From Atopostipes sp. (GTDB taxonomy: Bacteria; Bacillota; Bacilli; Lactobacillales; Carnobacteriaceae_A): DNA of 42,262 bases. Below, in pieces: positions 16,182-24,540 of this stretch. A program made the position numbers and the translations under genes. The notes under the pieces are model-generated. The model was given only the letters and a program-made list of their open reading frames with translations, had not been told where the DNA came from and did not search any database. The stretch is taken from positions 1 through 42,262 of the forward strand of contig JARICH010000014.1 in NCBI GenBank assembly GCA_029257245.1, in the 5' to 3' direction. The first letter of the stretch is position 1. The number at the start of each line of letters is the position of its first letter.

Positions 16182-16448
16182 ATGGACGGAGAAAGAAAAA
16201 GAGTGAAGGTTATAATTAATGAAAAAGAATACACAATTACTGGAACGAAATCCGCTGCACATGTCCAACTCGTAGCGAAAACAATTAATGAACAATTAGA
16301 AAAGATTAATGAGCTATCGGCTAATCTATCAAAAGAAGAGCAAGCGATTCTCATCGCGGTGAATGCAGTCTCGGACCAAATCGATAGTCATAAACAAATG
16401 CTCCAATTGGAAAATAAATATAATGAACAAAGCGACGAACAGTCGTGA
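16182..16448 (+). CDS. zapA: Cell division protein ZapA
   Basis: 88 residues, ATG 16182 behind GAGGGG. The N-terminal beta region RVKVIINEKEYTITGTKSAAHVQ and the long C-terminal helix (about 30-85) are the ZapA layout. ZapA is a small cytosolic protein that bundles FtsZ filaments at midcell. It heads the cluster zapA-cvpA-mutS2, a conserved order in Firmicutes, with cvpA only 13 bases downstream. A TATAAT at 16144-16149 may be its -10 element. Confidence 0.92.
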   Translation: MDGERKRVKVIINEKEYTITGTKSAAHVQLVAKTINEQLEKINELSANLSKEEQAILIAVNAVSDQIDSHKQMLQLENKYNEQSDEQS

Positions 16449-16461
16449 GGAGGAATAGGAT

Positions 16462-17103
16462 ATGTTAAGCCTAGTGATTTTATTCATACTTTTTATAGGA
16501 GCTTACAGTGGATATCAAAATGGATTAATCACTGGATTAATTCGAACAATTGGTTATACGCTCTCACTTATTTTTGCATTAACTTATTATGAACGATTAA
16601 GTGAGCTTGTTTATTTGATTGTTCCTTATCCATCACCATTTTCTCCTGTTGAAAATCCTTATCATTATTATGAGATGGATATGATTTTTACCCTGGATCA
16701 ATCTTATTATTATTTAGTATCACTCTTAGTAATTTTAATCATTGGTTGGATAATTACTCGTTTTATTAGTCAGTTTTTATCATATTTTGCAGAGGAATTG
16801 TTTGTCCCTGAACCTTTTAATGGAGTTGGTGGATCAATCATTGGATTTTTAATTAACTATTCAGCTATTTTTTTAGTTCTTTTTATACTATCGACTATCC
16901 CATATGATGGGATTCAAGATCGATTAGCTGATAGCACCCTAGCTGATAGTATGTTAATGTCGACACCTATTTTATCTAAAACAACTAAAAAACAATTTGT
17001 TTTAGATGTTTATGATGATGAAATAAAAAACTTACCGACAATGGAACTAGAAGAGTTAAGAGAAAAAGTAGATACAGAAGAAGCAGATGAAAGCGGAGAA
17101 TAG
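16462..17103 (+). CDS. cvpA: CvpA-family membrane protein
   Basis: 213 residues, ATG 16462 with GAGGAGG overlapping the zapA stop region. Four hydrophobic segments lie in the first 150 residues; the family signature is the N-terminal IGAYSGYQNGLITGLIRTIGYTLS-like stretch with G..NGL. The acidic cytosolic tail (LEELREKVDTEEADESGE) is soluble. CvpA proteins are linked to colicin V production in E. coli and to envelope stress elsewhere; the molecular job is unclear. A terminator separates it from mutS2. Confidence 0.87.
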   Translation: MLSLVILFILFIGAYSGYQNGLITGLIRTIGYTLSLIFALTYYERLSELVYLIVPYPSPFSPVENPYHYYEMDMIFTLDQSYYYLVSLLVILIIGWIITRFISQFLSYFAEELFVPEPFNGVGGSIIGFLINYSAIFLVLFILSTIPYDGIQDRLADSTLADSMLMSTPILSKTTKKQFVLDVYDDEIKNLPTMELEELREKVDTEEADESGE

Positions 17104-17114
17104 TTAAGAGTAAA

Positions 17115-17161
17115 AGTGTTGTAAGATGTGTGTTATCATTATCTTACAGCACTATTTTTTT
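17115..17161 (+). terminator. Terminator after cvpA
   Basis: AGTGTTGTAAGAT (17115-17127) pairs with ATCTTACAGCACT (17141-17153) with one G-T pair, followed by T residues. It overlaps the longest open frame of mutS2 and so argues for the later mutS2 start. Confidence 0.8.
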
Positions 17162-17185
17162 ATAAATTACGAGGTGTATAAAATA

Positions 17186-19552
17186 ATGAAACAAATCGAT
17201 ATAAAATCAATGGAGACTTTAGAATATCCAAAAATAATTAACCAATTAAGTGAATTCACCGTCTCAAGTTTAGCGAGAAAAAAAGCAAGAGAAATCTTAC
17301 CAGCTAAAGAATACGGTGAAGTAAGTAAAGAGCTGGAGAAAACAGACGATACAGTAAAGATTCTGCGGTTAAGAGGTGGCTTACCATTAGGAACTTACCA
17401 TGACGTGCGTCCCCAATTAAAAAGAATGGAAATCGGAGCGGTTTCTTCTGGTCAAGAGATTGTAAAAATTGGTCAATTACTAAAGGGAACACGCGAAATT
17501 TATGAGTTTTTAGCAGATTTAAAAGAAGAAAAGATTGAGCTCAACCATCTTTATTCAATAGGTGAGCGAATTGTAGTTCTGCCAAAGTTAGAAAGTAGAA
17601 TTTATTCGACCTTAAGTGAAAATGGAGAAGTTTTAGACAGTGCCAGTCAGAAATTAAGAGGCATTCGTACAAGTATTCGACAAACAGAATCAGGGATTAG
17701 AGATCGATTAAATAGTATTATACGTGGTTCACAAGCAAAATATTTAACCGATTCTCTCATTACGATGCGAAACGACCGTTTTGTTATCCCGGTTAAAGCA
17801 GATAATCGCAATGTATTTGGTGGTGTGGTCCATGGGCAAAGCTCAACAGGACAAACATTATATGTTGAACCACAAAAAGTATTGGATTTGAATAACCGCT
17901 TGAAGGAATTAGAAAGTGAAGAAAAATATGAAGTTGAACGAATTTTATTAGAATTGAGTATGGATGTAGTTGCTTATGCAAATGGAATTATTCGCAACTT
18001 AGAAATCATGATTACACTTGATTTACTACAAGCAAAAGCTCTGTATGCCCGTGAGATCAAAGCAACGAGACCAAGCGTTCGTGAAGATAATGAGATTGAA
18101 CTTTTCCAAGCACGTCATCCATTAATTCCTGAAGATGAAATTGTGCCCAATGATATCCGTTTAGGTAATTTATTTAAAACCGTTGTTGTAACCGGCCCAA
18201 ACACAGGTGGAAAAACCGTTATTTTAAAAACTTTAGGATTGCTACAGCTGATGGGCCAGGCCGGATTATATCTTCCAGTTGAAGAAGGAAGTAGCATAGG
18301 CGTATTTAACCATATTTTATCTGATATTGGGGATGAGCAGTCCATTGAGCAGAGTTTATCAACATTCTCTTCTCACTTAACTACGATTGTTTCAATCTTC
18401 GAAGTAATGGATGAAAATAGTTTAGTTATTTTAGATGAACTGGGAGCGGGTACTGACCCTCAAGAAGGAGCAGCACTTGCTATTTCAATGTTGGATAGTA
18501 TTGGTGCAGTGGGTAGTTTTGCTATGATTACTTCTCACTACCCAGAATTAAAACTTTATGGTTATAATCGTGCAGATACGATGAATGCGAGTATGGAGTT
18601 TGACATTAAAACACTGAAACCTACTTATAAATTTAAAATGGGAATTCCAGGACGAAGTAATGCCTTTGAAATTGCTCAGCGATTGGGCATGAACAAGGAA
18701 ATTATCGACAATGCACGAGAATTAATGACCAGTGAAAGTCAGAACCTGGATGAAATGATTCGTGACTTGGATGATAAGCAAAAAGAAGCAGAAGAAACGA
18801 GTAGAGATTTACGACGGCAGTTACTTGAGGCCGAGAAACTTCATCGTGAACTAAAAAATACACATGAAGATTATCAAAAAGAAAAAGAAAAACTTAAAAA
18901 AGAAGCTCAAGCAGAAGCAAATCAGATTGTAGATCAAACCAAAGAAAAAGCCGATCGGATTATTGAAGATTTACGAGCGAAACAATTAGCATCCGCTGAC
19001 AGGAGTGCGATTAAAGAACATGAATTTATTGATGCGCAAAGTCAATTATCAGACCTGAAACAAGAAGAAGAGCGACTCAAGAAAAATAAAGTCTTGCAAA
19101 AAGAAAAAGATAAGCAAAGTTTCAAAGAAGGTCAATCAGTGATTGTCCATAGCTTAGGACAAAGAGGAACCTTAGTCGCCAAAGAAGACGGGGAATGGAT
19201 TGTTCAGATGGGAATGCTGAAAATGAAACTAGCTGAATCTGATTTGAGTGTTTCACAGGAAGAAGAAAAAGAAACAAGAGGCACATCATTTTATGGGGCA
19301 AGCAGTTCTGTTCGTCCTGAATTAGATTTACGGGGCGAGAGAGTAGAAGCGGCCCTTTCAAAATTAGATCAATATCTCGATCAAGCGTTACTTGCTAATT
19401 ATAAAAAAGTAACCATTATTCATGGCCATGGAACGGGTGCTGTTCGTAAAGCGGTGCAAGAGGCACTTAAGAAAAATTCACGCGTTAAAAATTATCAAGC
19501 GGCTCCGGCAAACCAAGGTGGAAATGGTGCAACAATTGTAGATTTCAAATAA
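17186..19552 (+). CDS. mutS2: MutS2, ribosome-rescue/recombination ATPase
   Basis: 788 residues from ATG 17186, with CGAGGTG about nine bases upstream; the earlier GTG at 17126 lies inside the terminator. Order: core and lever helices (about 1-310), a MutS-type ATPase with Walker A GPNTGGKT and the Walker B region VILDELGAGTDP, a long coiled coil rich in Glu/Lys (about 510-640), a KOW-like segment (GQSVIVHSLGQRGTLVAK), and a C-terminal Smr domain (about 715-788) with LDLRGERVEAAL and HGHGTGAVR. MutS2 suppresses homologous recombination in some species and splits collided ribosomes in B. subtilis. It lacks the mismatch-binding domain of MutS1. Confidence 0.95.
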   Translation: MKQIDIKSMETLEYPKIINQLSEFTVSSLARKKAREILPAKEYGEVSKELEKTDDTVKILRLRGGLPLGTYHDVRPQLKRMEIGAVSSGQEIVKIGQLLKGTREIYEFLADLKEEKIELNHLYSIGERIVVLPKLESRIYSTLSENGEVLDSASQKLRGIRTSIRQTESGIRDRLNSIIRGSQAKYLTDSLITMRNDRFVIPVKADNRNVFGGVVHGQSSTGQTLYVEPQKVLDLNNRLKELESEEKYEVERILLELSMDVVAYANGIIRNLEIMITLDLLQAKALYAREIKATRPSVREDNEIELFQARHPLIPEDEIVPNDIRLGNLFKTVVVTGPNTGGKTVILKTLGLLQLMGQAGLYLPVEEGSSIGVFNHILSDIGDEQSIEQSLSTFSSHLTTIVSIFEVMDENSLVILDELGAGTDPQEGAALAISMLDSIGAVGSFAMITSHYPELKLYGYNRADTMNASMEFDIKTLKPTYKFKMGIPGRSNAFEIAQRLGMNKEIIDNARELMTSESQNLDEMIRDLDDKQKEAEETSRDLRRQLLEAEKLHRELKNTHEDYQKEKEKLKKEAQAEANQIVDQTKEKADRIIEDLRAKQLASADRSAIKEHEFIDAQSQLSDLKQEEERLKKNKVLQKEKDKQSFKEGQSVIVHSLGQRGTLVAKEDGEWIVQMGMLKMKLAESDLSVSQEEEKETRGTSFYGASSSVRPELDLRGERVEAALSKLDQYLDQALLANYKKVTIIHGHGTGAVRKAVQEALKKNSRVKNYQAAPANQGGNGATIVDFK

Positions 19553-19573
19553 AGAATGACTCAGAATCAGATT

Positions 19574-19607
19574 TTTGGATATAAGAAAAATCTTATGATA
19601 AACTAGT
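19574..19607 (+). promoter_or_regulatory. Likely promoter of trxA
   Basis: TTGGAT is followed after 18 bases by TAAACT, which has TGA directly before it (extended -10). It lies 50-80 bases before the trxA start, so trxA can be made apart from mutS2. Confidence 0.45.
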
Positions 19608-19655
19608 TAATAGTAAGAAATAGAAAAAGAAAGATTATATCAGGAGGAAATAACA

Positions 19656-19967
19656 ATGGTTAAAGCATTAACAGACGAAACATTTTTAGATGAAACAAGC
19701 GAAGGTGTATCATTAATTGATTTTTGGGCAGAATGGTGTGGACCATGTAAAATGCAATCACCAATTATTGAAGAGATGGATGAAGAATCAGACGGATCAG
19801 TAAAATACTTTACTTTAGACGTTGACGCAAACCAAGAGATTGCGGGTCAACTAGGAATTATGAGTATTCCAACATTGTTAGTTAAAAAAGATGGACAAGT
19901 AGTTGACGCAATGATTGGCTACCACTCAAAAGAACAAATCACTGAAAAATTAGATCAATATCTTTAA
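19656..19967 (+). CDS. trxA: Thioredoxin
   Basis: 103 residues, ATG 19656 behind AGGAGG. The redox centre WCGPC (about residues 28-32, in FWAEWCGPCKM) and the cis-proline SIPTLL (about 76) are intact, and the length is normal. It is a cytosolic disulfide reductase serving ribonucleotide reductase, Msr and peroxidases. The position after mutS2 is conserved in Firmicutes. A strong terminator follows. Confidence 0.96.
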   Translation: MVKALTDETFLDETSEGVSLIDFWAEWCGPCKMQSPIIEEMDEESDGSVKYFTLDVDANQEIAGQLGIMSIPTLLVKKDGQVVDAMIGYHSKEQITEKLDQYL

Positions 19968-19987
19968 ATAGTAAAGAATAAAATATT

Positions 19988-20026
19988 AGCATGCACAAAC
20001 AAATGTTTGTGCATGCTTTTGTTTTT
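19988..20026 (+). terminator. Terminator of trxA
   Basis: A 14-bp stem: AGCATGCACAAACA (19988-20001) pairs with TGTTTGTGCATGCT (20004-20017), followed by a T-rich tail. Confidence 0.85.
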
Positions 20027-20046
20027 CCTTTTTTTATTGGTAAAAT
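20019..20046 (+). promoter_or_regulatory. Likely promoter of murI operon
   Basis: TTGTTT (20019-20024), 16 bases, TAAAAT (20041-20046) with TGG before it (extended -10). It lies directly after the trxA terminator and 38 bases before the murI start. Confidence 0.45.
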
Positions 20047-20083
20047 AGAGCTAGCTTATATTCTAAAGTGAAAGAGGTGTGGG

Positions 20084-20899
20084 ATGAAGAATCAGCCAAT
20101 TGGTTTCTTAGATTCGGGCGTAGGGGGTCTAAGTGTTGTAAAAGAAGTAATGAAAAAATTACCAAATGAAAATATAATATTTGTAGGAGATTCGGCCAGA
20201 AACCCATATGGAAATCGAACAAAAGAAGAAGTTATTCAGTATAGTAAAGAGCTTAGTCATTTTTTGTTAAAGAAAAACATTAAAATGTTAGTGATTGCTT
20301 GTAATACAGCAACTGCTGCTGCGTTAGATGTTTTAAAGGAAGAGTTAGATATTCCAGTTGTTGGAGTGATTGAACCCGGAAGTAAGTCGGCGATTAAAAA
20401 GACTAAAAATAATGAGATTGGTGTAATAGCTACCGTACGGACGGTTGAATCAGCAGAACATCGAAATCAAATCAGTCATTTGAATCCATCGGCAAAGGTA
20501 CATACACTTGCAGTCCCTAAATTTGTTGAAATTGTTGAAAATAATGATTTAACAAGCAACTATGCAAAGAGTGTGATCGAAAGGGAACTAAAAGAATTGA
20601 AACAAACTGCAATAGACACTCTAATTTTAGGTTGCACACATTATCCATTATTAGCTGACTTGATTCAGGATTATTTAGGAGAAGACGTCAGCCTAGTTGA
20701 TCCAGCCATAGCAACGACTCAATTAATTAAAGACTATCTAATGACCTATGATTTATTAAATCCATCTAAGGAAAAGTCAACAGACTCTGTCTTTTATACA
20801 ACAGCAAAGACAGAAAAGTTTGAACAAATTGCTCGAAATTGGATTCCAATCGGTCAATTTAGAGTTGAAAACATCAGTGTAGAGGAGTTACAAAAATAA
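20084..20899 (+). CDS. murI: Glutamate racemase
   Basis: 271 residues, ATG 20084 with AAAGAGG ahead. It converts L- to D-glutamate for the second position of the peptidoglycan stem peptide. The two catalytic cysteines are Cys73 (ACNTATAA) and Cys184 (GCTHYPLL); the opening GFLDSGVGGLSV and GDSARNPYG are family signatures. It heads a four-gene set (rdgB, phosphodiesterase, cbpB), and rdgB starts with the base after its stop. Confidence 0.96.
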   Translation: MKNQPIGFLDSGVGGLSVVKEVMKKLPNENIIFVGDSARNPYGNRTKEEVIQYSKELSHFLLKKNIKMLVIACNTATAAALDVLKEELDIPVVGVIEPGSKSAIKKTKNNEIGVIATVRTVESAEHRNQISHLNPSAKVHTLAVPKFVEIVENNDLTSNYAKSVIERELKELKQTAIDTLILGCTHYPLLADLIQDYLGEDVSLVDPAIATTQLIKDYLMTYDLLNPSKEKSTDSVFYTTAKTEKFEQIARNWIPIGQFRVENISVEELQK

Positions 20900-21496
20900 A
20901 TGGAAAAAACAATTATTATTGCAACAAGTAATGAAGGAAAAGCGAAAGAATTTAAAGATTTATTTGCTAGTTATGGCTACGAAATTAAAACACTTTTAGA
21001 TTTTCCCGAAATCGGTGATGTTCCTGAAACCGGAAACACATTTGCAGAAAATGCATTTCAAAAAGCTTCCGCCATTTCAAAGGAACTAAATACGATTGTT
21101 TTAGCGGATGATTCTGGTTTAGAGGTAGATGCATTAAATGGTAAACCTGGCATTTACTCGGCACGTTTTGCAGGAGAGCATGGAAATGATGTAAAAAATA
21201 ATGAAAAGTTACTTGCTGCTTTAGAGGGACTACCTTTAGAAGAAAGAACAGCTAATTTTCATTGTTCCTTAGTTATGGTGGGACCAGATAAAGAAGCTTT
21301 ACATGTTGAGGGTGAGGTTAGCGGTCAAATATTAGAGGAAGAAAAGGGCCAACATGGTTTTGGCTATGATCCTTTATTTTATCTACCAGAACTAGATCGA
21401 ACCATGGCAGAATTACCTAGTGAACAAAAAAATAAAATTAGTCATCGTGCACAAGCAATTGAAAAATTAAAAGAACATTTGGACGAATGGCTATAA
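20900..21496 (+). CDS. rdgB: XTP/dITP diphosphatase (RdgB/HAM1)
   Basis: 198 residues, starting directly after the murI stop. Family motifs: ATSNEGKAKEFKDLF at the N terminus, ADDSGLEVDALNGKPG in the middle, GFGYDPLF and SHRAQA near the end. It removes non-canonical purine nucleotides (dITP, XTP) so that they are not built into DNA or RNA. The fused genes murI-rdgB occur as one protein or as neighbours in several lactic acid bacteria. Confidence 0.95.
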   Translation: MEKTIIIATSNEGKAKEFKDLFASYGYEIKTLLDFPEIGDVPETGNTFAENAFQKASAISKELNTIVLADDSGLEVDALNGKPGIYSARFAGEHGNDVKNNEKLLAALEGLPLEERTANFHCSLVMVGPDKEALHVEGEVSGQILEEEKGQHGFGYDPLFYLPELDRTMAELPSEQKNKISHRAQAIEKLKEHLDEWL

Positions 21497-21515
21497 TATA
21501 AAAGGAGATTCACAA

Positions 21516-22025
21516 TTGAAAGCATTAATTGTAAGCGACAATCATGGAAATTTAGAAGTTTTAGAAGAGCTCGTTCATTTATATGAAGATGAGATTGATT
21601 TATGGCTTCATTGTGGTGACTCTGAATTTATGACGTCAAATAAGATCTGGGATTACTTTCAAACAGTCAAAGGGAACATGGATATTGATTATTCTTTGCC
21701 AGCGATTCATGAAGAACAACTTCTTGATGAAAAAATTCTAGTAGTACACGGACACCAGCAACGTGTTGGCTTTACTTTGGATTATTTGAATGATTTAGCG
21801 AGAGATAAAAAAGCTGATCTTGTTTTTTACGGGCATACTCATATTGCAAAAGTTGATCAAATAAAAGATAGATATTTCATTAACCCAGGGAGTATTGCTC
21901 AGCCTAGAGGAGACTTTAGACGAGGAAGTTATGCAATTTATGAAAAAAATAAGGATGGAAGATGGCTAAACTACTATGATTGGAATCATCAACCAATTCC
22001 AGAATTATCTTTGGAATTAACTTAG
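21516..22025 (+). CDS. YfcE/MJ0936-type metallophosphodiesterase
   Basis: 169 residues from TTG 21516 with AAAGGAG upstream. Metal-binding motifs of the calcineurin-like fold are present in order: VSDNHGN (D-x-H), HCGDSE (GD), GNMD (GN(M/C)D), VVHGHQ, and FYGHTH. Proteins of this subgroup hydrolyse phosphodiesters of unknown cellular substrate. It lies 19 bases after rdgB. Confidence 0.9.
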   Translation: MKALIVSDNHGNLEVLEELVHLYEDEIDLWLHCGDSEFMTSNKIWDYFQTVKGNMDIDYSLPAIHEEQLLDEKILVVHGHQQRVGFTLDYLNDLARDKKADLVFYGHTHIAKVDQIKDRYFINPGSIAQPRGDFRRGSYAIYEKNKDGRWLNYYDWNHQPIPELSLELT

Positions 22026-22060
22026 TCTCTAATGATTTAATTTAGAAAAGAGGTTATTAA

Positions 22061-22552
22061 TTGATAAGTGAACGAATGGAAAAAATGTTATTAAATGATG
22101 TGAATACATTAATTAAACCAGCAGATGAATTAGCAGTGATTGCAGCCAATCATAGTTTAGATCATGCATTGCTTTTAATGACGAAAAATAAGTATACGCT
22201 AGTGCCTGTGATTGATAAGCACTCGAAGTTACAAGGTCTTATTTCTATGGCTTTAATTATTGAAGCAATTATGGATATCGAAGATGTTTATTTTGATAAA
22301 CTAGCTGATATCACAGTAGAAGAGGTTATGGAAAAAGATTATCCATCGGTTACCGATGATTATGATTTAGAACATGTCATTCGCTTGTTAGTAAATAATG
22401 CCTTTGTATCTGTAATTGATAAAGAAGGAGTACTCTTAGGTATTATTACACGACAAGAGATATTAAGAGGAACTAATCGAATTCTACATAACTTTGAGAC
22501 AGTTTATCAAGTAGAAGAGAAAGAAAAAGTAATTGAAAAAAGACTTGTTTAA
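22061..22552 (+). CDS. cbpB: CBS-domain c-di-AMP sensor, CbpB/DarB-like
   Basis: 163 residues from TTG 22061 with AGAGG upstream. It consists almost only of two CBS motifs: first about 20-75 (KYTLVPVIDKHSKLQGLIS), second about 85-145 (NAFVSVIDKEGVLLGIITRQEILRG). Length and layout match YkuL/DarB of Bacillus and CbpB of Listeria, which bind c-di-AMP and, when free, bind the (p)ppGpp synthetase Rel. Ligand binding here is inferred from the family. It is the last gene of the murI cluster and stands before a shared terminator. Confidence 0.85.
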   Translation: MISERMEKMLLNDVNTLIKPADELAVIAANHSLDHALLLMTKNKYTLVPVIDKHSKLQGLISMALIIEAIMDIEDVYFDKLADITVEEVMEKDYPSVTDDYDLEHVIRLLVNNAFVSVIDKEGVLLGIITRQEILRGTNRILHNFETVYQVEEKEKVIEKRLV

Positions 22553-22554
22553 AC

Positions 22555-22586
22555 AAAAATCACGCCAAAGAAGGCGTGATTTTTTA
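22555..22586. terminator. Bidirectional terminator cbpB/mscS
   Basis: AAAAATCACGCC (22555-22566) pairs with GGCGTGATTTTT (22573-22584) around a six-base loop. The A and T runs make it work for both convergent genes. Confidence 0.9.
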
Positions 22587-22589
22587 TTC

Positions 22590-23480
22590 TTATTTTATTT
22601 CTACATCACTAAAAGGAAGGTCAATTCCATGATCAGTAAGTTCTTTAACATAAAATTCATAGAATTTATTCATAACACCGTATTGAGCACCCGCTTCAGT
22701 AAACATAGCAATACGTAAAGTTAACTGGTTTTTTGCATTAGAAGAAAATAAAATATCGCTTGGTGGAGTAGTAATTTCGGGAAATTGTGGAATATAACGA
22801 TCATTAGCTTGTGAAATAATTTGACGGACTTTTTCAATATCTGTGTCCGGATAAAGCCTGACAGTAATTAAAGCACGCATATCAGTTTTAGAGCGATTAC
22901 TAATAATTGCGATCTCACGGTTAGGAATAAAATGAACAGTTCCATCAAAATCTTGAACTTGTGTAGTTCTCAAACTGACATTTAATACCACGCCTGTTAT
23001 ATCATCTAAAGTAACCTCATCACCGATTTCAATTTGCTTTTCAAAGAGCATTGTAAATCCGTTCACTAGATCGGATACAAATCCTTGAGCACCTAAAGAG
23101 ATTGCCAAACCAACAACTCCTGCACTTGCTAGTAAGGTTCCAACAGGGAAGTTAAAGATTTCTAAAATCGTATAAATGAGAAAGAAATAATAAATTGTAT
23201 TAAAAATATTGAAAGTTACTCGATAAATTGTTTTATAACGATTGGTTCTTTGTAAGTGATTTTTAAAATAATTTTCAAAAAAGACCTTAATTGCCCAGAG
23301 GCTTATTTTTCGCAGAATATAAAAAACAACTAAGACAAAAAGTAAGCGAATCATCGTGGTCACCAATTGAGTGCGAATAATGGTCCAATCAAAAGTTGAA
23401 ATGAGTTCTTCAAAAAAACTAGGATTTTCAACTGCTTCAATATTTAATTGTCCCTCAGCTCCTTCAGCATAAAATAACAT
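22590..23480 (-). CDS. MscS-family mechanosensitive channel
   Basis: 296 residues; on the minus strand GGAGTGATC precedes the ATG. Three membrane helices (about 35-60, 80-105 and 115-140 in rough terms) are followed by the conserved third helix and beta domain start: SAGVVGLAISLGAQGFVSDLVNG, cited here by its core GAQGFVSD. The beta domain has QIEIGDEVTLDDITGVV, and the alpha/beta C-terminal part begins near ALITVRLYPDTDIEKV. It releases solutes on hypo-osmotic shock. Monocistronic. Confidence 0.92.
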   Translation of the reverse strand: MLFYAEGAEGQLNIEAVENPSFFEELISTFDWTIIRTQLVTTMIRLLFVLVVFYILRKISLWAIKVFFENYFKNHLQRTNRYKTIYRVTFNIFNTIYYFFLIYTILEIFNFPVGTLLASAGVVGLAISLGAQGFVSDLVNGFTMLFEKQIEIGDEVTLDDITGVVLNVSLRTTQVQDFDGTVHFIPNREIAIISNRSKTDMRALITVRLYPDTDIEKVRQIISQANDRYIPQFPEITTPPSDILFSSNAKNQLTLRIAMFTEAGAQYGVMNKFYEFYVKELTDHGIDLPFSDVEIK

Positions 23481-23669
23481 ATTAGATCACTCCATTTATT
23501 TATAATTTGCTCAGCATACTCTTACTATACTATATGAATTTCATTGATAATCAACTCTAACAAATAAATATTAATAAAGTCTCCTAGTAAGACTTTTATC
23601 ATTTGCAAAATCTAACCCTATAATGGTATGCTAAACACATCAATAATACAAAAAGAGAGAGTGATAAGA

Positions 23670-24077
23670 ATGAATTTATCAGGTGGAGAAATTGCTGGAA
23701 TAATCGCAGCACTAGGATTTGCAATCTTTTCAATATCCTTAGCGATCACTATATATAAAGCGGGTAATGTTGTAAAAGAAATCAATACAACGGTTGAGGA
23801 AGTCAATGAAACAATTACAATCTTAACAAAGAATACCGATCATTTACTTGTAGAAGTGGAAGGACTCTTGAATAAATCAAATCGAACCTTGGATGACGTG
23901 AATGGAAAACTAACCATGACCGATCCTTTATTTAAGGCAGTTGGCGATTTAGGTACATCCGTGTCTGATTTAAATGCGGCAACCAAAAACTTAACTGGGC
24001 AATTAAGCAATAAATCACAGGTTGGTTCAAGTCTTGGAATGTCCCAAAAAATTACCAAGAAAGTAGCTAAGTTGTAA
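23670..24077 (+). CDS. DUF948 general stress protein, YtxG-like
   Basis: 135 residues. The ATG at 23670 follows GAGAGTG, while the longer frame from 23628 has no site. One N-terminal membrane helix (about 8-30, GIIAALGFAIFSISLAITIY) precedes a helical amphipathic region rich in N, T and V (VVKEINTTVEEVNETITILTKN), as in DUF948 proteins. It stands 26 bases before the YtxH-like gene; the pair ytxG-ytxH is conserved in Firmicutes and often stress-induced. No clear SigB promoter was recognised. Function unknown. Confidence 0.8.
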   Translation: MNLSGGEIAGIIAALGFAIFSISLAITIYKAGNVVKEINTTVEEVNETITILTKNTDHLLVEVEGLLNKSNRTLDDVNGKLTMTDPLFKAVGDLGTSVSDLNAATKNLTGQLSNKSQVGSSLGMSQKITKKVAKL

Positions 24078-24103
24078 CTATTAAAAGTAAAGGAGTCTTT
24101 TAA

Positions 24104-24457
24104 ATGAGTAAAAATAATGATTTATCGACAAAGGATTTTGTTCTGGGTGTTGTCTTTGGAGCGACTGTTTCAGCAATCGCTGCATTATTATTTGCACCAA
24201 AGTCAGGAAAAGAATTAAGAAAAGATTTAGGTGAAACCACAAGCAAAACTTTAGAAAGCACGGATGAATATTTAGATCTTGCTCGAGAAAAAGGAAGCAA
24301 AGTAATGCATGATATGGAAGATGCTGCATCGACTTACTTTAGTATCGCTGAGAATAAAATGAAGTCCGCTTTTACCAAAGCTGAAAATCAGCTAGATGAA
24401 ACAACCGACAACTTAGATGAGCTAGTGGAAGATACTATTGAAGAAATTAAAAAATAA
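24104..24457 (+). CDS. YtxH-like membrane-anchored protein
   Basis: 117 residues, ATG 24104 with AAAGGAG. The N-terminal hydrophobic helix FVLGVVFGATVSAIAALLFAPKSGKELRKDLGE is the hallmark of the YtxH family, given here by its core LLFAPKSGKELR. The rest is a long charged amphipathic helix with many D/E and K. Its partner is the preceding DUF948 gene. The exact job is not known; the family is annotated as stress or gas-vesicle-like protein. Confidence 0.85.
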   Translation: MSKNNDLSTKDFVLGVVFGATVSAIAALLFAPKSGKELRKDLGETTSKTLESTDEYLDLAREKGSKVMHDMEDAASTYFSIAENKMKSAFTKAENQLDETTDNLDELVEDTIEEIKK

Positions 24458-24470
24458 ATAAAAAAATTAA

Positions 24471-24515
24471 AAAAACAGCTGATAGGAATTCTTACAAAAC
24501 CCATCAGCTGTTTTT
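24471..24515. terminator. Bidirectional terminator ytxH-like/pepQ
   Basis: AAAAACAGCTGAT (24471-24483) pairs with ATCAGCTGTTTTT (24503-24515). It lies between convergent genes. Confidence 0.87.
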
Positions 24516-24540
24516 AATTGTATTAAAGTAAAATAAATGA

